DNA of 64,000 bases from Saprospiraceae bacterium (lineage in GTDB: Bacteria > Bacteroidota > Bacteroidia > Chitinophagales > Saprospiraceae): positions 345,001-409,000 of the forward strand of contig JADKKF010000002.1 in NCBI GenBank assembly GCA_016720635.1, read 5' to 3'. Under the pieces are notes generated by a model. It worked only from the letters and a program-made list of their open reading frames with translations. It was not told the origin of the DNA and searched no databases. Shown piece by piece: positions 1-10,969 of the stretch. Position 1 is the stretch's first letter. The number at the start of each line of letters is the position of its first letter. The position numbers and the translations under genes were made by a program.

Positions 1-1692
<1,692 letters not shown>

Positions 1693-1779
1693 TCCTTTTT
1701 TTTCTTTTTATTCTATATTCCTCCAGCCATTTGTCAATAAAATACAATATCGTAACCATTTTGGTTACTTTAAGATTTG

Positions 1780-1892
1780 TTGGTGGTTATAGCGTGAGGG
1801 CTCCACCTCTTCCCATCCCGAACAGAGAAGTTAAGCCTCACAGCGCCGATGGTACTACCCCTAAAAGGTGGGAGAGTAGGTCGCTGCCAACT
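1780..1892 (+). rRNA. 5S ribosomal RNA
   Basis: A stretch of about 113 nt lies some 90 nt after the 23S. It has the family's conserved loop (cccatcccgaacagagaagttaa at about 1813-1835, quoted here only as a landmark in part: cccatcccgaac) and complementary ends (ttggtggt near the start, gctgccaa near the end). It is followed at once by a terminator, so it closes the rRNA operon. The end points are accurate to a few bases. Confidence 0.95.
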
Positions 1893-1901
1893 TTGATACA
1901 C

Positions 1902-1932
1902 AGCCTTGAGGTCTCCTCAAGGCTTTTTTTTT
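1902..1932 (+). terminator. rRNA operon terminator
   Basis: A perfect 10-bp stem (agccttgagg / cctcaaggct) with a 2-nt or slightly larger loop is followed by nine T residues. It lies directly after the 5S gene, as expected for a Rho-independent terminator of the rrn operon. Confidence 0.93.
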
Positions 1933-2070
1933 GCCTCCTCTCAAATATTGAAGATATTATTATCTCTGTATATGGATTGCAAAGATATTTAAAGGAATAA
2001 TAGTACATTCCAAAGCTGTAAATTAGAATTTCTAAGTTTACTTAGAATGAATCGCTTTCAAACTTGATTT

Positions 2071-3261
2071 CTAGGGCTCCATTAGGCAAACGGATCCTCC
2101 AACCCAATCATGATGCTCATTGTAGCGTACACCAATCATTTCGCCTTTGCTTAATCGACTAAGATTACTCGCTAATATTGGTTTATCAGCATTTGGTGGC
2201 CATATGTACAATAATCGGACTTCACACTTTACCATTCCATTTGGCGACTCGATCACAGGCGCATATTCTACCTTTTTTTGTAAAATAAATTGCGTTTTAT
2301 CTTTAATTGCTTCTATATCCGACGGCTTAACATTAAAAATAACTCCTTGACCACTAAATGAAAAAAGTGGCTTTAATACATAATTTTCTAAATCACTTGG
2401 TATTACTTCGAATTCGTGTAGATACTTTGTTTCAGGAACGTATTTACTTTTCAAATAGGGCATTGTATATTTACTGATTCTAAAGAACCAATTGGGGTGC
2501 TCTGCCCATTCTACTTCGTATGGTTTTGTAAAGTCTAAATACTGATAAAGTACCCCTGTTTTTTCCAATTCATCGAAAATGACTCTGTTATAAATTCTTT
2601 TGATCTGCTGATTGGCGCCATTTAGTTTGTAATATAATTTGTTATCAACAGCAAAGACATCACTGAGGCATACTGGCTTTATACCCAATTTACTTTCAGT
2701 CACATAGAAATCTACATTTGTTTTTTGTTCATGAGGTTTAAGTTCTAACAATACAACTTCTTCCTGTTTGTGCCCATTTAAAATGGATTTTTCTAGTAAA
2801 TCAAAATAATCCTTGCTGGAAAGATTGTTGAATAAAAATGTAAAATCTTTAGGACAGTCAAAATGTTCAACATATTTGTTGGCGACTAGTTCTTGCCAAT
2901 AGAACAAGGATGGAAATCCTTGAAATTCAATTAGTTGTGGGGTTAGTGCACCCTCTTTATCTTTGCAAACGGCAAAATCAACGCATACAAATAAGGGATG
3001 TTTGTCTTGATTGGGTACATTCAAATGACTTGGTATGGCATTTCTAGAAATTTCTTCAAAATTATCTTCAAATAAAATTGACATCACATCCGTGCCCGCT
3101 TCTATAAGTTTATTTTTAAAAATTTTATCAATAAAAACAGGAGTTTCGGCCACTCTGAACTTTACATCGTGGCCTACGGTTTTATTCAAGTCATCAATAA
3201 ATGAATTGTATTTTTCAGTTGAAAATGACTTATTATAGGTTTCTCTGATTGATTTAATCAT
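2071..3261 (-). CDS. conserved ATP-grasp-like protein
   Basis: The protein has 396 residues from the ATG at 3261; a TTG two codons upstream is also open but less likely. The C-terminal half has an ATP-grasp-like look: VLKPLFSFSGQGVIF followed by FILQKKVEYAPV and later CEVRLLYIWP, which resembles the nucleotide-binding lysine/glycine-rich segment and acidic metal-binding strand of that fold. No signal peptide or membrane segment is visible. The substrate is unknown, and a ligase or peptide/spermidine-type amide synthase is only a possibility. It is the last gene of a likely three-gene operon with cvfB and a TonB-dependent receptor; the gap to cvfB is 12 nt. I recognise the type but no named family. 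Confidence 0.7.
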   Translation of the reverse strand: MIKSIRETYNKSFSTEKYNSFIDDLNKTVGHDVKFRVAETPVFIDKIFKNKLIEAGTDVMSILFEDNFEEISRNAIPSHLNVPNQDKHPLFVCVDFAVCKDKEGALTPQLIEFQGFPSLFYWQELVANKYVEHFDCPKDFTFLFNNLSSKDYFDLLEKSILNGHKQEEVVLLELKPHEQKTNVDFYVTESKLGIKPVCLSDVFAVDNKLYYKLNGANQQIKRIYNRVIFDELEKTGVLYQYLDFTKPYEVEWAEHPNWFFRISKYTMPYLKSKYVPETKYLHEFEVIPSDLENYVLKPLFSFSGQGVIFNVKPSDIEAIKDKTQFILQKKVEYAPVIESPNGMVKCEVRLLYIWPPNADKPILASNLSRLSKGEMIGVRYNEHHDWVGGSVCLMEP

Positions 3262-3273
3262 AGACAATGTGTT

Positions 3274-4110
3274 TTATTTGGGCAATTTAATACTATTATT
3301 TTCAAGAACTATTTTTCTTTCTTTGTAAAGCAATCCAACAGCTTTTTTAAAGCTTTTTTTGCTGCATTGGAATGTAGCTTTGATTTGTTCAGGATCTGCC
3401 TTGTCGTCGAAATCGATTTTTCCACCAATTTCGACTAATGTACTGAGTATTTTTTCAGAGAGTGCGGGAATATTATTGTCATAGCCAGTTTCATTTAGTG
3501 AAATATCAAGTTTTCCATCTTCTCTCACATTGGTGATGAAGGCAGAAGTTTCTTCACCTATAGCTACGTTTCTAAAGACTGTATTTCGATAAAGCATGGC
3601 ACTGTGTTTGTGGTTCACGACCATTTTATAACCCAATGGTGACTCCCCGTAACATATGGCGTTTACTAGTTTACCTTTCTGAATGTCTTCTTGAGCAGGT
3701 ATAAGAAATTTTTCTATTCTACCATTGGCGAGGAGCCTTTCGGATACTTTATCAAAATCAATCCGAACCACTACGAAATCCCCTTTTCGGGTTGGATATT
3801 TTAAGGTACTTAGCGGTAATAATAAATCTTTGGCAAGGCCCCAATCTAGAAAAGCAATATTTTCCGTAAGTGAAACTACTTGTAACGCAACAATATCCCC
3901 TAATACCCCTTTGGGAGTTTCAGTGGTAGCTACTAAACGATCCTCGCTATCAAAATAAATAAAGACATGCACTTCATCTCCAATATTATGGCCTTCTGGA
4001 ATGTATCTTTTGGGCATTAAGATTTCACCCAAGTGGCCCGCATCTAGATAAAGACCTTGAGGGGTTGTTCTAGTTGAAATTAACGTTTGGTATGTTCCAG
4101 GTTGTATCAT
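3274..4110 (-). CDS. cvfB: CvfB-like S1 RNA-binding protein
   Basis: The protein has 278 residues. It matches the CvfB/YitL family: tandem S1-type beta-barrel RNA-binding domains (about residues 5-65, 70-130 and 145-215) followed by a C-terminal winged-helix domain (about 220-278, with QIKATFQCSKKSFKKAVGLL). Features include GEILMPKRYIPEG early on and FITNVREDGKLDISL in the third S1-like unit. Family members are cytosolic RNA-binding regulators. The ATG at 4110 is preferred because it overlaps the TGA of the upstream TonB receptor by one base (TGATG), which indicates translational coupling; a TTG one codon upstream also exists. Function in this organism is inferred from the family. Confidence 0.85.
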   Translation of the reverse strand: MIQPGTYQTLISTRTTPQGLYLDAGHLGEILMPKRYIPEGHNIGDEVHVFIYFDSEDRLVATTETPKGVLGDIVALQVVSLTENIAFLDWGLAKDLLLPLSTLKYPTRKGDFVVVRIDFDKVSERLLANGRIEKFLIPAQEDIQKGKLVNAICYGESPLGYKMVVNHKHSAMLYRNTVFRNVAIGEETSAFITNVREDGKLDISLNETGYDNNIPALSEKILSTLVEIGGKIDFDDKADPEQIKATFQCSKKSFKKAVGLLYKERKIVLENNSIKLPK

Positions 4111-6644
4111 CAAAAATCCATTTTAAGTTTTAGATTAATACGCCTAGAGGTAAGGTAGTTTGGAAGGGCGTAAGAGACATTAAAAATATCTTTTATCCAA
4201 TTATTCGATGCAGCATTTTGTATTTTCAATAAATTAAAAACTTCTAGGCTTAGCCAAGTATATTTGGTGAATCTCAAAAAATGGTTCGGCTTGTTTTCTT
4301 TCCACTTTCTATCGTACAATGTCACAGAAAATCCAATATCGACGCGGTGGTAAGGGTTAAATCTGTAAGTATTTCTAAAAATTCGATTGTTGTCAGGTAT
4401 TCCGAAAGGAAGCCCTGTGCCAAGGGTAAAGCCCATATGCATTTTGAAATTTTTGTTTTGAGGCAAATAATCTTGAAAAAAGATGGCTAGGGTAGCTAAC
4501 TGGTCAGTTGGTCTCGGTACATCAGAGACTTCTTTTGCCTCCGTTTTGTATGGCTCTCTTTTAAGATGGGTTATGCCGTCGATGGCTTCTCTGGTTCTTA
4601 GTAAAGAAAAATTAAACCATGACTCTGCGTCAGGAACGAACTCGCCATTTAATCTCACATCTAAGCCCATAGCATAGCCTGTGGCCTCATTGGCACCATA
4701 ATACCTTACGCGGACATTGTCCACGTCGTAGGGTACCAAATCCCATAGTTTCTTGTAATATCCCTCAACGATCAATTTATATTTTTTCTTGCCTTTGCTT
4801 GAGTGCCCAAAATCGTAAGTCCAACCCCCAACAATTTGTGCAGATTTTTGAGCCATCAAATTGGTATCCAATTGGCCAGAGAAATTTCTCAATTCTCGAT
4901 AAAATGGAGGCTGGTAATAGAGTCCACCGCTCAGTTTGAAGGTCATTGTTTTTGAAATTGATTTTGGTGTATAAATCAATTGCATTCTTGGGGTGATGAA
5001 AAAATCATTGTTTAGTGTCCAGTAATTTCCACGGATTCCAGCTATTACTTGTAATTCATCATTATTTTGGAATTGAAAAGTGAAACCATCTTGGATATAA
5101 GCAGTAAAACGATTTGAATTCAGGTCGTTGGTCGTTTTTAAGACGTTTCTGATTCTAAAATAATTGGTGTCCGTAGGTAGCGAAAAACCAGCTGAATCCA
5201 ATCTTTCCCATTCATTGATCTTGTCGTTTATTTTTTCAGTTTGAAATTTAATACCATACTGCAAAAACTGATAGGTTAAAGAACGACCGCTATAATTAAA
5301 TTCTGTGCCACCCTTTAGTTCAGTATTGGCTACGGTAGATCTAAGATAGTTGCGAGCAAATCGCTGTTGGATTCCTTGTCCTAAAAGAGATTTGTCCTCC
5401 CCAGCACCATCGGAGCCCAAGCTGGTTTCTACTTCATACAAACCGTAAGTCCCAATTAAATCAAACCTTTCATTTTCTTGACTGGAATATACGGATGCTA
5501 ACCATTTTAGGAAAGTAGGATTCTTCTTATTGTCTGGTAGATAAGTAAGTGAGATTCCACCCATTTGTGTATAAAATTCATCAACCTCCTGGCCTTCATA
5601 ATCTGTCCTCAATCTCAAAGTGAAATCAATCAATCCTTTGGCGGAGATGCCAGATTCTGGGATGAGTTTATATTTGGCTAAATTATAATTGCCTATCAAT
5701 CCAAGTTGAAGCGTCTTGCTGATGTCGTATGTGATATATGTTTGAAAATCAAAAAAATCTGGTTGATACTCGCCTTTGATGCTCGTAGTATTCAATAGAT
5801 AGCGCGTAGTTTTATGTCTTGCACCAAAGAGAAAACGTACTCTGCGATAGTTGTCTTTGCTGACTTTAAAACTGCCTTCCAAATGCGCTGAAGTCCCTAA
5901 TAGGCTCAAACCCACAGATGCAGCAAAAGAAGAGGGCAATTTATATTTAACATCAAGTACGGAGGACATTTTATCGCCAAATTTAGCCCCAAATCCCCCA
6001 GAAGAAAATTGAAGATCCTTGATTAAGTCTATATTCGGAAAGGAAAGGCCTTCTTGTTGCCCACTTCGAATCAACTGAGGTCTATATATTTCAAAATCAT
6101 TGATATACAACAAATTTTCATCATAGTTTCCGCCTCTTACATTGTATTGTGATGATAGTTCGCCCCCAGTACCACTGCTGGTGCCAAGTGCTATATGCGG
6201 CAGCAAACTCTCAATATTTCCGCTGGCAGAGGGCAAGAATTTCATTTCGGTGACGCCCTCCCGAATCATGGTTTTGTCTTGGATAGCATAATCTGAGACG
6301 ACGATTTCATTTAAAACATTTTCATCTTGGGCCAATTTTAGGACGACATTTTTAGTAGCGCCTGGGGCTATCTTTTCTATTTTAAAAGAAAAGGATTTAT
6401 AATCCATACGAAAAACATCAAGCTCTAATTCAACATCTGAGGGAACTTCTAGAATAAAATAACCCTTTGCATCAGTTTGGACGGCAGTACCAGTACCCTT
6501 TAGGTTTATAACAGCAAATTCGATGGGATCTGAATGCACTTTATCGACAATCGTTCCTGTGAGTTGCGATTTGAATTCTTGAGCAGAAATATGATCTAAA
6601 ACAGTAAGAATTAAAAACAGTAATAAAACTAAAATTCTATTCAC
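4110..6644 (-). CDS. TonB-dependent outer-membrane receptor
   Basis: The protein has 844 residues. Residues 1-21 are a signal peptide ending in SAQ. About residues 25-110 form a CarboxypepD_reg-like domain (LTGTIVDKVHSDPIEFAVI). About 120-235 form the plug (PHIALGTSSGTGGELSSQYN followed by VRGGNYDENLLYIN). The remainder is a beta-barrel ending in a C-terminal aromatic residue (LKLKMDF). It would import an unidentified ligand across the outer membrane using TonB energy. No SusD partner is adjacent, which argues against a classical polysaccharide locus. The start is a GTG because no in-frame ATG lies near the signal peptide. It heads the operon with cvfB and the ATP-grasp-like gene. Confidence 0.9.
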   Translation of the reverse strand: MNRILVLLLFLILTVLDHISAQEFKSQLTGTIVDKVHSDPIEFAVINLKGTGTAVQTDAKGYFILEVPSDVELELDVFRMDYKSFSFKIEKIAPGATKNVVLKLAQDENVLNEIVVSDYAIQDKTMIREGVTEMKFLPSASGNIESLLPHIALGTSSGTGGELSSQYNVRGGNYDENLLYINDFEIYRPQLIRSGQQEGLSFPNIDLIKDLQFSSGGFGAKFGDKMSSVLDVKYKLPSSFAASVGLSLLGTSAHLEGSFKVSKDNYRRVRFLFGARHKTTRYLLNTTSIKGEYQPDFFDFQTYITYDISKTLQLGLIGNYNLAKYKLIPESGISAKGLIDFTLRLRTDYEGQEVDEFYTQMGGISLTYLPDNKKNPTFLKWLASVYSSQENERFDLIGTYGLYEVETSLGSDGAGEDKSLLGQGIQQRFARNYLRSTVANTELKGGTEFNYSGRSLTYQFLQYGIKFQTEKINDKINEWERLDSAGFSLPTDTNYFRIRNVLKTTNDLNSNRFTAYIQDGFTFQFQNNDELQVIAGIRGNYWTLNNDFFITPRMQLIYTPKSISKTMTFKLSGGLYYQPPFYRELRNFSGQLDTNLMAQKSAQIVGGWTYDFGHSSKGKKKYKLIVEGYYKKLWDLVPYDVDNVRVRYYGANEATGYAMGLDVRLNGEFVPDAESWFNFSLLRTREAIDGITHLKREPYKTEAKEVSDVPRPTDQLATLAIFFQDYLPQNKNFKMHMGFTLGTGLPFGIPDNNRIFRNTYRFNPYHRVDIGFSVTLYDRKWKENKPNHFLRFTKYTWLSLEVFNLLKIQNAASNNWIKDIFNVSYALPNYLTSRRINLKLKMDF

Positions 6645-6898
6645 GAAATATTATTTATTAAATTTTTGAACGAAAATATTGCACAATATGGCGAAAAACT
6701 GGAATATTAACGTAAAATTGTGGTTTTTACTTTTGGCTAATTTATAGGCAAAAATAAAATTCAAAATAATGGGAAGATTGTAAACATCTAACAAAACTAC
6801 CGAAAAGCTAATATTCTAGAACAACTAGAAAATATCGTAAAAATATTGCGTTCCGAACATTGACGAAATCAAGTATGCAAAACAAATTCACCCAGCAC

Positions 6899-8392
6899 TT
6901 AAAGTTTTTTCCAAGATGTCCCCTCTTTGCCATCCATGATTTGGATTTTGGCGTTAGCCAAGGTATCTCTTATCTTATCAGAAGTTCCCCAATCTTTATT
7001 TTCACGAGATTTGGCTCTGATATCGATGATGAGATCCATAATCAAATCTAAGGAAGCGGACGAGCCGTTGGTCCCACTTTCATCCAGTAAGCCGAAAACT
7101 CCAAAAACAATTTCATTGAAAGCCGTTTTAATCCGTTCTATTGCATCTTGACTAATGGCATTTGGTTCTATCTGCCCATTAGCGTATCCGTTGATTTTAG
7201 TAGCCAATTCAAAAAATTTGGAAAGGGACTTAGGAACATTAAAATCATCGCACAAATCCTCCAAAATTTCAGTCAATAACTGGTATATCTCTGTATCCAA
7301 AGTGCCACCAGACACAATCGGGGATGAAATGGTTTGAACCAATTTTGCAGCATCCATCAAGCGCAAATAGCCTTTTTCAGCCGCAGCAAGGGCTTCGTCA
7401 TTGAGATCTAAAGTACTCCGATAATGGGACTGTAGCGTCAAAAAGCGTAAGGTCATAGGTGAATAACCTTTGGATATCAATGGACTTTCGCCAGCAAATA
7501 ACTCATAGGGCATGATATAATTTCCATCGCTTTTGGACATCTTTTTACCATTCAGTTGGAGCATATTGGCATGGATCCAATAATTGGCAGGTTGAGAGTT
7601 GCAACCGCCATAGTTTTGGGCAATTTCATTTTCGTGGTGAGGAAATTTTAAGTCAAGCCCCCCACCGTGAATATCGAATTTTTCACCGAGATATTTAGTA
7701 CTCATGGCGCTGCACTCAAGGTGCCAGCCTGGAAAACCCAGCGACCATGGGGAGTTCCATTTCATGATATGGGTGTCGTCCGCCTTGATCCAGAGGGCGA
7801 AGTCTGAAGGATGTTTTTTGGTGTCTTGGTTCTTCAAGTTTTCACGAGATTCTGCTAGGAGTTCTTCAACTACACGACCAGAAAGCTGACCATAGATATT
7901 TGGATTTTTCTTTATAAAGTCCAATGTAGAAAAATAGACTGAACCATCTTGAACATAGGCATAGCCATTCTCCAAAATTTTTTCAGTTAATTCAATTTGT
8001 TCGATGATATGACCCGTGGCTCTTGGTTCGATATTTGGGGGTAGATTGTTCAGGATCCGCATCATTTCGTGAAATCCGACGGTATATTTTTGGGCAACCT
8101 CCATGGGCTCTATCTGATTAAGCCGAGCGCCTTTCGCCAATCGATCTTCACCGTCGTCCAGTAGGTGACCTACGTCCGTAATATTGCGCACATACCGGAC
8201 CTTATATCCCAAATACACTAGTAGGCGATATATAATATCAAAATTGGTAAATGTTCGGCAATTACCAAGATGCACATCGTTGTAAACCGTAGGACCGCAA
8301 ACATACATGCCAATGCGTCCAGGTTCGATGGGAGTAAATAGTTCTTTTTGTCGAGTAAGACTATTGTGAATGTACAGCTTGTGATTTATCAT
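6899..8392 (-). CDS. cysS: cysteinyl-tRNA synthetase
   Basis: The 497-residue length is normal for the family. The class I signature is HLGN at residues 41-44 (HIGH equivalent) and KMSKS at 284-288. Zinc ligands are C32 in MYVCGPTVYND, the cysteine in GWHLECSAM (about 227) and HHEN at about 252-255. It charges tRNA-Cys in the cytosol. It is the last gene of a tightly spaced minus-strand run from mutL; 9 nt separate it from the upstream endonuclease/phosphatase gene, so it is probably cotranscribed. I saw no terminator in the AT-rich stretch after it. Confidence 0.97.
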   Translation of the reverse strand: MINHKLYIHNSLTRQKELFTPIEPGRIGMYVCGPTVYNDVHLGNCRTFTNFDIIYRLLVYLGYKVRYVRNITDVGHLLDDGEDRLAKGARLNQIEPMEVAQKYTVGFHEMMRILNNLPPNIEPRATGHIIEQIELTEKILENGYAYVQDGSVYFSTLDFIKKNPNIYGQLSGRVVEELLAESRENLKNQDTKKHPSDFALWIKADDTHIMKWNSPWSLGFPGWHLECSAMSTKYLGEKFDIHGGGLDLKFPHHENEIAQNYGGCNSQPANYWIHANMLQLNGKKMSKSDGNYIMPYELFAGESPLISKGYSPMTLRFLTLQSHYRSTLDLNDEALAAAEKGYLRLMDAAKLVQTISSPIVSGGTLDTEIYQLLTEILEDLCDDFNVPKSLSKFFELATKINGYANGQIEPNAISQDAIERIKTAFNEIVFGVFGLLDESGTNGSSASLDLIMDLIIDIRAKSRENKDWGTSDKIRDTLANAKIQIMDGKEGTSWKKL

Positions 8393-8401
8393 CTTTATTT
8401 T

Positions 8402-9457
8402 TTATTGAATTTTTATCAAACTATGGATTGGAAAATGGTCGGAAATATTTTGATGGTTCGTGGATTCAAAACTGATGATTTTATAACGTTTGTCAGTAAA
8501 AATATAATCAATCTTAAGCCCAGGAATAGCACCGTCATAAGTAATACCGTAGCCATGACCCTTTTCTTTAAATGCATCTTTGAAATTATTGTTTAAATTT
8601 CTGTACACATAGGAGGCTGCCACTTCGTTGAGATCGGTGCCAATAATGATGGGATATGGACTTGATTTCATATGCTCGAGGACCAATTCTAGCTGATCTA
8701 CCCTTTTCAAAGCCGAGCTTTTGTATTTTTTGACCATTCTCCAAGCACTGCGCCAGGTAGCTTTTTCATCCAAGTTAGCTTTTTTAGAAAAGTTTTCAGC
8801 GTCTTTGGATATGGAACTGGATTGTAGGTGCAGTGAATAAAATCTAATGATATTATTTTTGATTTTTATATCGGACCAAGTAGCACTATTTCCACTTTCA
8901 ATAAAAGGGATGTCTCCTGTTTCTAGTATTGGATATTTTGAAAAAATGGCCGTACTGCCGTCTTTGGGTTCGATGATATGATAATGATTATAACCTTGAT
9001 TTTTTATAAAAAAAGTATCCAGAATGCGGCTGTATTCCTGAAAAAGCAAAATGTCGGGACTTTCGAAGTCTTGGGAAATCTGCCTCCATGCCTTTTCGGC
9101 CTTTTTAATTTTATGTCTAAAATCATATAGATTGATTTTGAATTCAAAAGCATTAAAGGAGCAAATATTGATGGTCTCAGGATCTATATTATTTTCAGGC
9201 TTAAATCGTAACCCGTAGTATGCTTGTACTAGAGAATAATTGAACAAGAAACCAATAATTGGAAGGATGGCATATCGATATTTTTTAATGAAAAGCCAGA
9301 AGATAAGAAAGAGGAAATTAATACCAAAAAACACTGGGTATAGCAATGCTAGCCCAAAGTACACGCCCAAAGACTTAGGATTAAACCATGTGCTCAGGTA
9401 CAGTAAAATGAGAATCCAAGCACATATAATTGAACAAAATCTTAAAAAATTTATCAA
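8402..9457 (-). CDS. endonuclease/exonuclease/phosphatase family membrane protein
   Basis: The protein has 351 residues. The N-terminus carries about three membrane helices (residues 1-85). The catalytic domain follows, with ILLFQEYS (catalytic Glu), GTDLNE (Asp/Asn) and a C-terminal SDHFPI (Asp-His) typical of the EEP fold. The active site probably faces the periplasm. The substrate is unknown; phosphodiesters of nucleic acid or lipid are both possible. The start is a TTG only 3 nt after the stop of the rhomboid gene, and no early ATG exists in frame, so TTG initiation with translational coupling is likely. It sits in the mutL-cysS operon. Confidence 0.86.
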   Translation of the reverse strand: MINFLRFCSIICAWILILLYLSTWFNPKSLGVYFGLALLYPVFFGINFLFLIFWLFIKKYRYAILPIIGFLFNYSLVQAYYGLRFKPENNIDPETINICSFNAFEFKINLYDFRHKIKKAEKAWRQISQDFESPDILLFQEYSRILDTFFIKNQGYNHYHIIEPKDGSTAIFSKYPILETGDIPFIESGNSATWSDIKIKNNIIRFYSLHLQSSSISKDAENFSKKANLDEKATWRSAWRMVKKYKSSALKRVDQLELVLEHMKSSPYPIIIGTDLNEVAASYVYRNLNNNFKDAFKEKGHGYGITYDGAIPGLKIDYIFTDKRYKIISFESTNHQNISDHFPIHSLIKIQ

Positions 9458-9460
9458 AAA

Positions 9461-10336
9461 TTAGGCTTTATAATATTTTAAAAAGTCTTTCTCCGCTTGA
9501 CTCAAGGATTCATACCCTTTCTGTCTTACCTTTTCTAGTATAAAATTTAATTTGGTCTCTTGGTTAAAATCTTCTTTGGTTTTTGAGTTTATGGATACAA
9601 TTTTGGATTTTATTTTGTTTGATTTTCGAGGTAGTTTTAAGTTGAGTATATCATATAGCCAATTGGGCAAGTCATATCCCGCCTGAAGTCCTTTTATCAA
9701 TAAAATACCCGAAAGAGCCGCCCCAATGTGCGAAATGGCACCTCCTGTATTCGATGCCATGGAGATGGCACTGAGATCGATGATGAAATACACAAAAGCT
9801 ATCCACTTTAACTTTACTGGCCCCAATATGATGAGGTGCAATGTATAGTCAGGGGTGATGGTAGCAGCTGCAAACATCAATGCCATTGCTCCAGCTGATG
9901 ATCCTATCAGGAATTGACCTTGATTGAATCCTGAAGGTAAAAAATGAAAGGCCAATGAAAAGACAAGTCCTCCAACCAGCGTTCCAATAAAAAAATAAGG
10001 TAAGAGCCTTTTTTCTCCAATTAAATCGGCTAGGATGACGCCAAACCAATACAATATCAATAGATTGAAAATTACATGCAAGAAGCCAGAATGTAAAAAT
10101 GCGTACGTGATCAAGGTCCATGGTCGATATATCCAGTAGTTGATATCTCCATTTAATCGGAAGGAATTGAATAAAAAGTCGTACCAAGGTGGATTATAAC
10201 CTCCATTGGTCATCATACCGATTATTTTTAATAATATAAAAAAGAGAAAGACACCACCGATAAAATAAATCAGCCGTAGAAGATTATTGCCAAGCCTAAA
10301 TCCATTTTTTATGTCGTCAAAAATACTCGTAACCAT
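9461..10336 (-). CDS. rhomboid-family intramembrane serine protease
   Basis: The protein has 291 residues with six or more hydrophobic segments. The catalytic serine motif reads GSSAG (about residues 143-147) instead of the usual GxSG, and the histidine is in ISHIGAALSG. HSGFLHVIFNL after the WR-like segment (YRPWTLITYAF) is also typical. A charged, lysine-rich cytosolic tail of about 60 residues follows the last helix. The protein would cleave membrane proteins within the bilayer; its substrate is unknown. It starts one base after the stop of a second rhomboid gene, a tandem arrangement. Confidence 0.9.
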   Translation of the reverse strand: MVTSIFDDIKNGFRLGNNLLRLIYFIGGVFLFFILLKIIGMMTNGGYNPPWYDFLFNSFRLNGDINYWIYRPWTLITYAFLHSGFLHVIFNLLILYWFGVILADLIGEKRLLPYFFIGTLVGGLVFSLAFHFLPSGFNQGQFLIGSSAGAMALMFAAATITPDYTLHLIILGPVKLKWIAFVYFIIDLSAISMASNTGGAISHIGAALSGILLIKGLQAGYDLPNWLYDILNLKLPRKSNKIKSKIVSINSKTKEDFNQETKLNFILEKVRQKGYESLSQAEKDFLKYYKA

Positions 10337-10337
10337 G

Positions 10338-10967
10338 TCAGAATTTTTTCCACAATAAAATCATAATAAACCCAGCTAAAGCACCACCCAAATGCGCAAA
10401 GTGCGCAATATTGCTCTGTCCAGGGTCTATACCTACTCCACCAAACAATGCCAAAGCGATATAACCTGGGACCAACCACTTAGCAGGAAACGTAATTGGG
10501 ATAGGAAAAAGTGTAATGGGGTTGTTTGGGAATAATAATCCAAATCCTACAACTAGGCCGAATACACATCCAGAAGCACCCATCATACTTATCCTTGAAT
10601 GGATAAATACTTCATACATTTCAGGCCCTTGTGCGTGAAAACTAAAGTACCAATAAATTAAATGTCCTAATAAGGCACCCAATCCTGACAGGAGATAAAA
10701 CTGCAAAAACCGTTGTGGTCCCCAGACCATCTCGAGAGCTGATCCGAAAAAATAAAGCCCCAGCATATTCGACAATAAGTGGGTAATATTGGCATGCATG
10801 AACATGTGGGTAATTAGCTGAAAAGGCCTAAAAAAAGTGGAAGCTGGATAGTATAAAGCAAATATCATCCTTCCGTCAAGTCCCATGATAAAAATGGTGC
10901 CAAAAAATACCGCAACATTTATGATTATTAAGTTTTTGACCACTGGGGTCACTGGAGGAAACATCAT
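10338..10967 (-). CDS. rhomboid-family intramembrane serine protease
   Basis: The 209-residue protein is close to a minimal six-helix rhomboid. Visible motifs are FRPFQLITHMFMHANITHLLSN in loop 1/helix 2 (given here in part as THMFMHANITH), GASGCVFGL with the catalytic Ser, and AHFAHLGGALAG with the catalytic His. The initiation codon may be either of two adjacent ATGs; 10967 is the first. Two bases separate it from the mutL stop. It is followed by the second, longer rhomboid, so the two proteases should be made together. Confidence 0.93.
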   Translation of the reverse strand: MMFPPVTPVVKNLIIINVAVFFGTIFIMGLDGRMIFALYYPASTFFRPFQLITHMFMHANITHLLSNMLGLYFFGSALEMVWGPQRFLQFYLLSGLGALLGHLIYWYFSFHAQGPEMYEVFIHSRISMMGASGCVFGLVVGFGLLFPNNPITLFPIPITFPAKWLVPGYIALALFGGVGIDPGQSNIAHFAHLGGALAGFIMILLWKKF

Positions 10968-10969
10968 AG

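Noticed and set aside
9849..10187. 112-residue minus-strand frame inside the longer rhomboid gene
   Set aside because: It is out of frame with the clear rhomboid and has no family resemblance.
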